12,920 bases of DNA from Actinomortierella ambigua (Eukaryota > Mortierellomycota > Mortierellomycetes > Mortierellales > Mortierellaceae), in NCBI GenBank assembly GCA_016098155.1, contig JAAAJB010000784.1:1-12920 (forward strand), given 5' to 3'. A program made the position numbers and the translations under genes. How positions within the stretch are numbered: the stretch's first letter is position 1; each line of letters starts with the position of its first letter. Under the pieces are notes generated by a model. It worked only from the letters and a program-made list of their open reading frames with translations. It did no database searches and was not told the DNA's origin. This document shows positions 1 to 8,938 of the stretch, in pieces.

Positions 1-54
<54 letters not shown>
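1..54. repeat. (TGT)18 trinucleotide microsatellite
   Basis: Eighteen perfect copies of TGT run from the window edge. On the minus strand this reads as CAA/AAC/ACA, so it could be a Gln, Asn or Thr run of a neighbouring gene cut by the edge, or simply a non-coding microsatellite. It lies more than 650 bp past the stop of the TMEM115-like gene, and the bases just to the right show no coding pattern I recognise. The true left boundary is outside the window. Confidence 0.95.
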
Positions 55-56
<2 letters not shown>

Positions 57-731
57 TATTTCGTCCCATCAAAGCAGATCAAGGCCCACCTACAAGATTT
101 GGTGCCACCAACCAATTCAGAGAACATACAGCCATGCGGCAATAGAGAAAAATAGTTTTGTTGAAACCTTTTTTTGCCCATTGTTTGTATCTTTTTTCTT
201 CTTCTTTACACAACATCTATGCATGCGACCTAAACACGTTATTACATAGTGAGCTCACATCCCCCTCCCCACCGAAGAAACGGCACATTGTTTTGTTTGC
301 GATGGCATGGTGTGATTGGTTCGGCGCAATTTCCACGCAGAGTTATATTGTGAGCAGCGGATCCTCTTTCCCTTGCCCGTCCCTTGCCTTTGTTTTCCCC
401 ACACCGTCTCTGGGAGCTGGGGATTATTACACCCACCAGTTGAATGAACTGCGCATACATCTCCCTTTTTTTTTTGTTATTCAAATCGCCCTCCACATGC
501 GCGGTCGTCTTAACCTTTTTTATTATTATATGTATTTGCCTGTTGGCTGCCCTCATTCATATTTTTCTCGCATAGGGTTTTTTGGGCATCTAAGTATAGG
601 AGGAGGTAAGAAATAGACAGTTTGAAAGTTGTATGGGAAATGTTTAAGCGGTGAAAACCTTTTTTTTTCTTTTGGCGTTCAACATTGTGACCAAGTAGAA
701 CAGACAAAAAAATAGTGATCCTATCAAACTC
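55..731. other. Non-coding 3' flank of the TMEM115-like gene
   Basis: No gene is supported here. Open frames exist on both strands, but they are rich in runs of T and lack any recognisable domain or codon pattern. Because the TMEM115-like gene ends at 732 on the minus strand, this stretch should hold its 3' UTR. An AATAAA-type signal on the minus strand is readable at about 519-524, roughly 210 bp past the stop, and another at 55-60. Either would be only a weak poly(A) candidate. Confidence 0.5.
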
Positions 732-2969
732 TTATTGAGACTTTGAAGTATCGGCCTTGGTGGAAGAGGCCACGGTGGTAGGAGCTGGTGTGGATGCAGC
801 GGAGGATGTTGCTGTAGATACTGATGCTACTAGCCCGTCTGTTGTCGTTGTTGTTGTTGTTACCGATGCTACCGGTGCTGTACCAGACTTTGAAACGACC
901 ACGACACTCGACAACGGCCGCTCATCCATTTTATCCGCATCAAACAACACTTCATCATCGTCGTCCAGATCTGTGCTCGCTGGCAATACTGGATCCGCCG
1001 ACAGCGACAACAGTGACACCGGTGCCGCCCCAGACGAGGAAGTGGCAGGAGACGATGATGATCCCAGGGCGCTGCCTCCCACAGAGGCAGAAAATGTTGT
1101 CCGCGATCCTCCCACGCCCGAGCCGCTGTTTCCTGCTGCAGCGTGCAACCTCATGTCCAGAGCCTTCAATGCCAAAGCTCTAAAATAGTTCCAAAAAAAA
1201 GTAGAAGGTAGGACAAAGCGAGTGTCAACGTGTGAGCTTTGGTTGCACCATAGATCAAAATGAATGCAGCTAGAGAAAAAAATGGACCTGAAAACAGGAA
1301 ACAGGAAACAGGAAACAGGAAACAGGAAGAGCATACCTTCGTCGCTCAGCCTCGGCGCGCAGGCTTCCCGGTTGAGTAAATGTATGACCCATACCGGACA
1401 TTTGTGGGTTTTCAAGATCATAGTGAAATCCAGCGTATCCAATGGGCGAACAGATCTTGGCTTTGACAAGCAGCCCAAAGAAGAAGTTGGACACCACTTT
1501 GACTGGGGGTCTAAAAGAAAAGTAGATGAAAATAAAAATAAGTACGTTGCGTTTCGCCACCAAATCAGATAAATCTTTGATTTCCTGAGGTGTAAATGAT
1601 ATGTCATCGCGCATCACTTACTGAAGAATCTCAGGAAAAAAGGACGCCAGCGAAAAGGTCTCACTGCGATCACCTTTGGCGCCATCAGCCACCTTGATGA
1701 AACGTGCATATGTCCACGAAATGAGCAGACCATACAAGGCCATCAAGAATTGAACCTGTGTGCTGAAAACAACACCGACCACCGCCATAAAGACAGCAAA
1801 CAGCAGTGGTAGTGACTACATTGTTGTGATGGAAATAGACAAGAAAAATTCAGTATGGTCCTTGGAGTCCCTTCATCAAGATAGCATTGACCTTTTTCTC
1901 CGACAGCCACTTTCTCCCTCTCTCCATCTTCTTTTTTACCTTGACACGAATGGAAAGCGCGCCAACAAGGGTGATGAGATGTTCGGGAACGAGCTGCTTG
2001 AATCCCACAAGGAATCCTGCCAAGAGACACGTCAATCCATGCGCGTGCACGTCCATCATCGCGCTATTATCACGGATCAAGTATTCCGACAGGCACGTGA
2101 TGTAGACCGCCACCATAGTTCCAATGCTCGACACAGCCATGTACTTGAACAGCTCACGCGAACCCCACGCACGTTCCAGATATTTTCCGCATCCTAAGAA
2201 GAGCGCGGCGTTGATGAGGTACTATTGTAAAAACGTATTTAAAAAAAATGACGCCAAAACATCGCGTTAGATGGGTGCCAATCCATGCGAATAACCAAAC
2301 AGCAAATCCCCTCCCCCTCTCAGCGGAAAGAGAGGGTGGGAAAGGAAGTACGCGAATAAAGTCAGCTCGACTTTTTGCTTTCTCTGTTTTTGTTTTCCTA
2401 TCCTTCTTTCGCTGCTCTCTTCTTCTTGCATTCATTCATTCATAGTACCACGAAGAGGTTGGACTCGTAGAGCACTGCAGTGGCAAAAGTCCAGAAATAA
2501 TACAGCGCTCTATTTCGTATGCACGTAATGTGAAGACCATTGAAACTGTTAGTCATCATATCGCACAAAAAATAGAAAGAAAGAAGGTCGTTTTTCCCCG
2601 ATTATCCTGGACTCTCCATGTCGTCAGTCAAGTGCTCGTGATAATCCTGGAGTGACACCCTATATTTCTATTTTTTTTTCACGATAGCAACGGCATACAA
2701 CAAAGACAGATAACGACGCCCCAAACAAGACGACAGAAAAGATAAACAGCTTACGTTCGAGGAACCATGGCTAGCAAAGGTTCATACGAATCTACCACAG
2801 ACGGGATCTCCATTTCGGGGACGCCATCGTGGTCCATATCGGCCTGGAGCATGCCCCGTATCTTGAGTACCTGGCCCAACAAACTCAGCACTGTCATCGC
2901 CGTCACCACTGACTTTGTGAGCGGCGGTACATTGGTCAAATTGGACTTCCAATTGGCAAAGAGTGACAT
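732..2969 (-). CDS. TMEM115: TMEM115-like (DUF1751) rhomboid-fold Golgi membrane protein, six exons
   Basis: Exons on the minus strand are 2969-2755, 2509-2449, 2221-1940, 1815-1622, 1510-1337 and 1179-732. All introns are GT-AG, phases match, and the product is 457 aa. Recognition rests on the family pattern: an N-terminal membrane segment (about 18-37), an LAMVPRT-type loop, a WTFAT segment, KYLERAWGSRE (about 112-122), a long hydrophobic core to about 220, LASFFPEIL (242-250), LLVKAKICSP (263-272) and AEAERRRALALKALDMRL ending the conserved part near 320. The human protein TMEM115 and the yeast protein YOL107W belong to this family; TMEM115 is a Golgi membrane protein linked to retrograde transport and the COG complex. 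The residues after about 320 form a low-complexity Ser/Thr/Ala tail with an acidic patch (LDDDDE), making it about 100 residues longer than the human protein. The start at 2969 fits the usual short N-terminus before the first membrane helix. Family assignment is firm. The exact ends of exon 2 (61 bp) and exon 4 are the least certain points. Confidence 0.87.
1292..1326. repeat. (AAACAGG)5 heptamer tandem repeat in an intron
   Basis: Five perfect 7-bp copies lie inside the last intron (1180-1336) of the TMEM115-like gene, starting about 10 nt past its 5' splice site. On the transcribed strand the unit is CCTGTTT, so the array makes a pyrimidine-rich stretch followed by TTTTCAG, a cryptic acceptor-like site. 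This is slippage-prone sequence with no evidence of function. Confidence 0.95.
2315..2336. repeat. Small inverted repeat in intron 2
   Basis: A 7-bp stem CCCTCTC/GAGAGGG with an 8-nt loop lies in the second intron (2222-2448) of the TMEM115-like gene. It is perfect but short, so it could be chance. Confidence 0.5.
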
Positions 2970-3408
2970 CCTTTTATGGTGTGGCGCGGTGGTGTGAGTG
3001 GTGGAAGAATGACGATGGAAAGGAGTGAGGTGTAAATGCTGTCAGAAGGGATTGAATGGCGCGTGTCTGGGTTGGGGAGAAAAACGCCCAAAAAAAAAGA
3101 TAGTTCAGGGCTTCCAGATGAGTTGTTGAGTTGTGTTGAGTAGACGAAGACGACCAAATGAAATAGACGCCTTTGTAAGCCAGAAAGTCAAGTCCAGAAA
3201 TGTCGGGATGCAATGTCCTTGAAGAGTGAGTGTTGGCAGTGCGAATGATTAAATAAAAGAGAGAAGAGACGTGAGTGAATTGGAGAGAGGGGGAGGGGAA
3301 CCAGGACAGGAGAAAGAATTGGAGGCGTGTCAGCCGAGGGAACAAATGTTCTGCTCTTTTTTTTTTTTTTGTGACCACAAAGGTTTCCAACAAAAAAGCT
3401 GACTATGT
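2970..3408. other. Intergenic region between IMPACT homologue and TMEM115-like gene
   Basis: These 439 bp hold the 3' flank of the IMPACT/Yih1 homologue and the promoter and 5' UTR of the TMEM115-like gene, both on the minus strand. I see no coding signal, no convincing TATA box and no poly(A) consensus on the minus strand. There are homopolymer runs at 3090-3099 (A) and 3357-3370 (T), and GA-rich sequence near 3258-3300, which is CT-rich on the transcribed strand as is common in fungal promoters. Confidence 0.5.
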
Positions 3409-4783
3409 CTATCTTTGTTTGCCCGACTTTCTCTTGCTCTTGGAAGAGCCACCACTACTACCACCGGCAGCTTCGCCACTCCCAGACTTGCCTGGCTGGT
3501 GGACATAGCCCTCCTCCTCTAGCAACTGACGCGCCGTATTATTAATGTGCTTGAACCGGTCGGCCCCCAGCTGGATTCCGCCATACCACCGCGACACGAC
3601 CACGACCACATTTTTGACATCCAAAATCGACATGAGATGTAACAACCGACTTCCTGCAGCCGTCTCGCCATCATCGTCGTTATCTATTGCATTGTATCCA
3701 AAGAAGAAAGTCGCGAATGAGCATCCTCTCTATTTCCTAGTTGTGGTATGGCTGCATGCATGTCGCCTTCTCCTCTTCCTTATCACAATAATATTAAGGG
3801 AGGACAAGGGTCATCACCAAAAATATCATACCTTGTGCGATGGTGCCGTTTGCATTCTGAACGCGGTAGGCCATGATATTGTGGGTGGCCTTGATGACTT
3901 TCTTGTTTTCCTGCTTCAGTTGCTGGATCATTAGCGGCACCTGACCCGGTTGGTCGATGGCTGCCAGATGAGCAATGAAGACACTCTTGCGATCGACAAG
4001 AGGTTGACCGGTCTTGATCTGGAAGACATGATGGCCACTAATCCGTGGGCTGGTAGGTGAAGAGTGGTGTGATGGATGGTGGTGGTGGTGATGATGATGA
4101 TGATGATCGTCGTTACTAGGGCCATCGTAGTATTCGGATACCGTCTTTCCAACCTCCTCATCATCCGCTTGCCCTACTCCTTCACCATGATCAACGTTTT
4201 CCGCGCCCTGACGACCCACTTTGTCCTGCTGCACCTCCTCCTCCTTATCCTGCTCCTCCGCCTCCTCTTCGTCGTCGTCCTCGCGATGTTGGAGGTCCTC
4301 GAGCCAGGTTTTTAGCCACTCCATCCAATTGAAGATAACTACCTCGCCCGGCACATAGCTCTCTGCCAGCCCTCTGTTGATCTCGTCCACCATGCTCGGC
4401 GTGATCCGGATCGCGCCATAATATATACTCACAATCTCATGAACAGGTGGTTCGCTCACTTGTTCGGGGTATCCTGCCGGAAAGAAGACGCGAAGCTCGA
4501 GCTCCTTGCGCTGTGGCTGTTGCTGGTGATTGAGAGAGAGGTGTCCGATCGCCGAGGCCGCTGTCTGGACAAGAGGATCGGCGTCAAAATCGGGTTCCTC
4601 GAGCGAAACTTTGAGTGTGTAAACCACAGGTTGTTGCTGCTGATGTGGCTGGCTTGCTTCTGCTGCTGCTCTCTTGCCTTTAGGAGACGATGAATGAGCG
4701 GTCAGCGAAGGAATGGGGTAAAATGAAGCAGGACCGTAAATCGAGGTAATGGCAAGCGCCTCTTCTTCCAATGCAGTGTCCAT
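3409..4783 (-). CDS. YIH1: IMPACT/Yih1 homologue (RWD + UPF0029), two exons
   Basis: Exons are 4783-3832 and 3683-3409 with a 148-bp GT-AG intron in phase 1; the product is 408 aa. Residues 1 to about 165 form an RWD domain, with LEEEALAITSIYG at the start, a YP...PP element at 105-113 and a WMEWLKTWLEDL helix near its end. Residues about 257-375 form the UPF0029/IMPACT domain: FIAHLA, KKVIKATHNIMAYR, DDDGETAAGSRLLHL and the signature SRWYGGIQLG (348-357). In yeast and mammals this protein binds Gcn1 through its RWD domain and restrains Gcn2 kinase, so translation continues under amino-acid stress; it also binds actin. It is longer than Yih1 (258 aa) and human IMPACT (320 aa), mainly through a very acidic linker (168-185), ten consecutive His (227-236) and a Gly/Ser/Lys tail. 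An ATG at 4873 is in frame and would add 30 hydrophobic residues, but 4783 starts right at the RWD domain as in the family. Confidence 0.92.
4076..4105 (-). repeat. Codons for a run of ten His in the IMPACT homologue linker
   Basis: Reading on the minus strand gives five CAT, four CAC and one CAT. The run sits in the linker between the RWD and UPF0029 domains. It is a short, partly impure trinucleotide tract, so replication slippage is the simplest origin. Confidence 0.9.
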
Positions 4784-4975
4784 GAGAGCGAAATATATTT
4801 GGCATTCAAACCGTGTTGTCTCACGGGCCCTCCCCAAAAAAAGATAGAACAGCGGGAATCCAAGCCACGCCATTTGCCACCAAACCTGCAAGAGGGCTCA
4901 TTTTTGTCAGGGGGGGGTTCGCGTATGTACAGATGTGTTCAATCTCGCATAAAAAATATATATTTACAGGGTTGG
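4784..4975. other. Compact 192-bp intergenic spacer
   Basis: Only 192 bp separate the stop of the kelch gene from the start of the IMPACT homologue, so this must carry both the 3' end of one and the promoter of the other. Two AT-rich elements stand out: the self-complementary AAATATATTT at 4791-4800, directly before the start codon, and an A/T stretch (about 4951-4966) that reads as TATATATTTTTT on the minus strand, about 170 bp upstream of the ATG. Either could be a TATA-like element. A run of eight G lies at 4910-4917. Confidence 0.5.
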
Positions 4976-7900
4976 TTACTCCTTCAAGGGTGCCATCTCA
5001 TCTGGCTCATCTAACACCGGCGGTGCAGGTTGGACATGTGGGCTAGCTGCCGCATTGACATCCGAAGCAGTGCGTGAAGACAGAGCAAGGCCGTCCCTGC
5101 CGGCGGACGGCTGTGGTGGCAGTGGCTCCTTACTGAGAGGCATCCCACTCACCAGCTCGCCTTGATTGGCACGATACTCTGGGTTATAGGGAAACTTGGA
5201 CTTGTCTACCTCGGCGCCAGGTGCGGGCTGCGTCTTGATGCAGAGCTCTCTCCCGCCACCCTTGGGCTGTAGTACTGGCGAGGTTTTCTTCCGGGATGAC
5301 GTTAAGGGCGGATGTTGTTTGGCTGTCGGCGTCGTGGTGCCTGCACCTCTCCGTCCGCCTTGATCCTGAACAGCCCCTCGCCGCCGTGTCCGCGACCGCG
5401 AACGCTCGCGATCGCGTCCTCGCTCCTGACCGCCTCGCTCTCGCTCTCGTTCTCGCGCTCGCTCCCGCGAGGGATTCTGTTGTTGCTGTTGTTGTTGTTG
5501 CTGCTGCTGCTGCTGTTGGCGATGATTCTGTTGTTGGTATTGGCGCGTTGGCGACGCTTGCTTCCTCCGTCGAGGCGGAGCATACTCGTGCTCACCATTC
5601 CAGTAACTATACTCGTCCATGGATGACTCTTCAATCTTGCCGCTTGTGTTGGTCGGCGTCGGTGAGAGCTCAATCTTTTGATCGCTCACCCCTTCCCGCC
5701 TCCGTCGGCTCTCACCAGCAGATCGTTTGACTTTGCGTGGCTTGGTTGGTCCGATGACTCCGGCCGCTGCCATCTTGACAGCCATGTCGCCGTCATGACC
5801 TTCTTCCATCGACGCCGTCACAGGGTGTGTCATACTAGACTCTGTCGTCCAGTCGAACGACTCGTCGTCATCACCATCATCTTCCGAGGACCTTCGAGTC
5901 CAACGGCTGTTGCCATTGTTGTTGCTGATGTTAGCGTAGTGGTAGCCCAGTAACTGCGGGTCTTCCAGATCCTCCAGCTCCTTTTTGGAAAGAAGGCCGT
6001 GTCCTGTGCCCCCTTTCTTCAGAGCTCCTCCTGCTCCTCCTCCGTTTTCCTTTGTTACTGCTTCGACAGCTGCTCCCCCGCCACCTGACCGGGGTGCGCC
6101 CTGATTTGTTCCCCCATTGCCACTGTCATCGCCAGCGCCGCCTTTTAGGTAGTCTGGCGGATGATCTCCTGCTGCTCCTGCTCCTCGTCCTTGGTTGCTG
6201 CGTTTGGAATAGTACTCGCGCCAACCAGCTCTCGCTTTGGACTTTTCTCGCTTGTACAGGTACATACCAATCACCATCGCAGCTAGCGCAGTGGCACCAA
6301 GAGTGAGTCCAATGATCAGACCGAGATGCGACTTGGATTGCTCCTCCTCAGGCGTTGGAGGAGGTGGAAGCGGTGCGGTCTTGTAACCCGTGGTCCATTT
6401 GTTGGTAGTCAGGTTGTAGATGGAGGGTGTCTGATCGTAAGAGTAGTAAAAGAGGTAGTCCTTGGACCCTGTTTTAGAAACACGAGAAGAGACAGTGAAC
6501 GGATGGGAAGAGATTAGATTAATAGACAATGGTAAATTGGACAGACACTTCAAACCAGATATCGGCCCCCTGTTTTTTTTCATTGTTTGTTTTGGAGTGA
6601 ACCATCGATGGCCTCTTCGTCCTCCTCCCCCCCCTCTCTCCTCATCCTCCTACTCCTCTAACCATTGGAACGTACCCATCATAGTAATGAGAGCATCCTC
6701 GTGTGAGGCACACACCATGGCGACACGTGGCTCTGGGGCAGAGGTGCCCTGCTTCCACGCGAGGGTGTCCAGGTCGAGGATGTAAATGTCGCCGAGGATT
6801 AACACGTCGTTTGTCGCGTATTGCTGTCCCCCAAAGATAATGATCTTATTGCCATCGCTCGCTATTTAGGATGGAAGTGGGCATTGACCAGGGTCTCCCG
6901 AGTATCAGATAAGCATGTCCAACTAATACAGCATACAGCAGATAGCGAAGGCAATAAGACAAGGATACATACTGGCCACCATGCAAGCATCTTCCCGCGG
7001 CGTTGGGGCGTTTCCCGTTGTGTTCTACGGCGCCAAGGAAAGCAAAAAAAAAGAGTGCGCATGTGTGTAACAGAAGATGGAGAAAAACAGTGTCGTCAGT
7101 CTACATCGTAATTCAAAACCTACAGCACCCTTGATCTTCATGCTGTTTTGTCCAATCATGGGTTGAACTCTAGGGTATTGTCTAGAGAGACAGGGACCTT
7201 TTTGCAAAAAAGGCGAAAAAAAGCTTATTTCTGTGTCCAAAAAAAAAAAACTTACCACGATGTTCCATTGATCCATGCTGGGGACATATTCATACAACAA
7301 CGATGGGGCATAATTCGTTGTCAGGGCGCCGAGCTTGCCCCCAAACGACACCACACTCTGGCGCTTGGCGCTCCAGACACTCGAGTACCATTGAGCACGA
7401 AAGATATTTGGTGGAATCGGTTTCACGATCAGCGTCCCTTGTTGAGCCGGGTCCAAGGGGTTATAGATGTTGAGCATGTCAGCCTTGTCCGACTGGTACC
7501 CGCCTCGGATGTAGTAGAGGCCCGTCGTTGGGTCGGCCACTGGCCGCAAGCCCGTGATCCGCTCCTTTAGGTTGGTGATCGAGCTGTTGCGGTACCACCA
7601 TGTCAGAGGCTGGTTGTTGGACGAGCTATTCTGGCTGTTGGGCAAGAACAACCCACCCAGCAGAGGGTCGTAGGATTGCTCTGCACCAAAAAAGAGAAGC
7701 TGGGTGCCATCCGGGGAAACGCTCATACCCGCACTGTCAAAGGGGGTGGGGCTATCTGGTAGGGGACTCCAGGCTGGGTCGTTCACGGTCCATGGTTGGT
7801 TCAAATCCAAGACAAAGGTGTGATTGGTAACATCAGGGATGTACCCTCCGTGGACATACAGGAGGCCTCTGCTCATGTCCTGGTAGTAGGACGAGAACAG

Positions 7901-8257
7901 GGCTTGCCTGGGAGTGTACTTTGGCGTGATATCTGCTGCTGCAGCCTTCAACATTGGTGCCGCAGAGGCAACAGACAATGTGGTAGACAACAGCATGAAA
8001 AGGAAAAGGAGAAGGAGAAGGGACGAGTGGACAAAAATAGACAGGAATAGGCGGCGAGGGTGGAGGAGGGTGAGGCATCGTGTTTTCAAGGGTCTTGTGG
8101 AGTGGTGAGCGGGCCGTGGTACCAACGCCGTCGCTCTGTTGGCCGAGGCGGCAACCACAGGGTGGTTAAGCAGTGAAGAGCAAGAAGAAGAAATGGAATC
8201 TCGGAGGACCAGCAGGGCTGCATGCCCTGCATGGCGAGATGTTTGGTGCCCATGCAT
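4976..8257 (-). CDS. Kelch-repeat single-pass membrane protein with long cytosolic tail, four exons
   Basis: Exons are 8257-7256, 7024-6973, 6861-6676 and 6468-4976. Introns are GT-AG with matching phases, and the product is 910 aa from the first ATG. After a hydrophobic leader (about 69-99) come kelch-type blades: GLLYVHGGYI (131-140), QLLFFG, GLYYIRGGY (246-254), SVVSFGGKLG (301-310), APTPREDACMVAT joined across an intron to NKIIIFGG (356-363), then PEPRVAMV and SIYNLTTNKW. Five N-glycosylation sequons (N145, N210, N224, N335, N432) suit an extracellular domain. A membrane helix follows at about 461-484 (LGLIIGLTLGATALAAMVIG), with a basic stop-transfer YKREKSK. The roughly 420-residue tail has PPDY (517-520, a PPxY motif), an acidic patch, 14 Gln (731-744) and an Arg-Glu/Arg-Ser tract. 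Joining exon 1 directly to 7024 restores a normal kelch spacing (WNIV followed by NTTGNAPTPR). The start is uncertain: 8257 puts 68 residues before the hydrophobic stretch, while the next in-frame ATG, 7996, cuts into it. The ligand is unknown; a surface receptor or adhesion role is inference. Confidence 0.8.
5375..5473 (-). other. Arg-Glu / Arg-Ser dipeptide tract in the kelch protein tail
   Basis: Just after the Gln run the tail reads as alternating Arg-Glu and Arg-Asp (RERARERERER, later GRDRERSRSRTRRRG). This composition is typical of nuclear speckle and RNA-processing proteins and unusual next to a plasma-membrane helix. It may be a disordered, highly charged linker. Positions correspond to residues of about 746-778. 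Confidence 0.8.
5477..5518 (-). repeat. Codons for 14 consecutive Gln in the kelch protein tail
   Basis: The run uses interspersed CAA and CAG codons (one CAA, five CAG, four CAA, one CAG, two CAA, one CAG). The mixed codons argue against very recent pure expansion. It is preceded by a second short Gln cluster in QYQQQNHR. Confidence 0.9.
6257..6328 (-). other. Transmembrane segment of the kelch protein
   Basis: About 24 uncharged residues (LGLIIGLTLGATALAAMVIG and the following MYLY region) are flanked by EEQSKSH on the outside and the basic KREKSKAR on the inside. This gives the expected topology: kelch domain outside, tail in the cytosol. The Gly-rich face could support helix packing. Confidence 0.85.
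7025..7255 (-). other. In-frame, stop-free intron 1 of the kelch gene
   Basis: Donor GTG|GTAAGT at 7255 and acceptor CCGTAG at 7025 bound a 231-bp intron (77 codons). Read in the upstream frame there is no stop until the last codon, which is the TAG of the acceptor itself. Removal gives the proper kelch spacing, so I treat it as an intron. Retention would give a 410-aa protein without the membrane helix. Confidence 0.8.
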
Positions 8258-8346
8258 GTGTTGGAAGGCAATGCACTTGTTTTCTCAGCAGCACATAAAA
8301 GGTGTGGGTGAAAGTGGGGAAGGAGAGGGAGGAGGACAAAAGGATA

Positions 8347-8389
8347 AAGAGAGTGAGAGAAAGAGAGAGAAAGAGAGAGAGAGAGAGGG
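8347..8389. repeat. GA-rich microsatellite
   Basis: A nearly pure purine run of GA and AAAGA units; on the transcribed minus strand it is a CT tract about 90-130 bp upstream of the first ATG of the kelch gene. A second, shorter GA run lies at 8791-8811. Confidence 0.9.
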
Positions 8390-8751
8390 AGGACAATATG
8401 GACATGATCCCTTGTCTTATTTTCCGCCGCCAATGGCTCCTCCCCCTCAGATAGCCCTTCTTCATTGCCCAAAACAGAGAGGAGACGGAAGGGAGGCTGC
8501 CCACCTGTCTCTCCACCCCTCCCTCCTTCCCACCCCCTTCCTTCCCCCTTCCGGTGCAGGGATCAACGGACAGCAAATGGTCATGCAGTTGTTGATTCCC
8601 AAACAGGCAAAGACTTGGCGTTCCCGTTGCTACGGATGAGAAGGAGCATATTTGTACCAAAGGGGCAGCAGACTTGAGAGCACTGCCACCAACATTCATT
8701 CACACTTTCCTTTCTGCGCAGAAACCAGAGAAGGAAAAAAAAACTGCGACT

Positions 8752-8776
8752 ACAGCCACAGCATTCCTGTGGCTGT
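8752..8776. repeat. Perfect 10-bp inverted repeat, 5-nt loop
   Basis: ACAGCCACAG, the loop CATTC, then CTGTGGCTGT: the arms are exact reverse complements. It lies about 160-190 bp past the stop codon of the mucin-like gene on the same strand, so it would be a stem-loop in that 3' UTR if the transcript extends that far. It has no U-tract following it on the minus strand and this is not a bacterial genome, so I do not call it a terminator. Confidence 0.8.
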
Positions 8777-8938
8777 TGTTAGGGGTGGAAGAGGGAGAGA
8801 GAGAGAGATAGAGGGAAATGGAGGGAAGGTTCATTCATCCATCAGTCCAATCATAGAGCCGTTGCCGTTGCGTGGCTCAAATTGCATATGTACGTACAAA
8901 GTTTTACCAACGCGATGAATATTATGATATGCAGACTC

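Larger units (their letters stand above)
8258..8938. other. Intergenic region between mucin-like gene and kelch gene
   Basis: These 681 bp contain the 3' flank of the mucin-like gene and the promoter and leader of the kelch gene. No gene is supported. The open frames here are made by GA/CT-rich, low-complexity sequence and have no recognisable domain. CT-rich stretches on the transcribed strand (opposite 8347-8389 and 8791-8825) resemble fungal promoter or leader pyrimidine tracts. I found no clear TATA box. Confidence 0.5.

Noticed and set aside
757..1188. 143- and 119-residue plus-strand frames with Val/Thr/Asp or Pro/Leu bias
   Set aside because: They are antisense to the Ser/Thr-rich final exon of the TMEM115-like gene, whose frame is fixed by a conserved motif and splice phase.
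1292..1326. Short direct repeats resembling an array
   Set aside because: The 7-bp contiguous units without spacers form a simple microsatellite in an intron, not a CRISPR array.
4784..4873. 30-residue hydrophobic extension of the IMPACT homologue from an ATG at 4873
   Set aside because: Family members begin at the RWD domain, and the ATG at 4783 does so. The extension would need a hydrophobic leader on a cytosolic protein.
7089..7180. Possible extra exon encoding VQPMIGQNSMKIKGA in the kelch gene
   Set aside because: Its frame needs a phase 1 or 2 donor, while the only good donor (GTG|GTAAGT) is phase 0. Skipping it restores standard kelch spacing from WNIV to NTTGNAPTPR.
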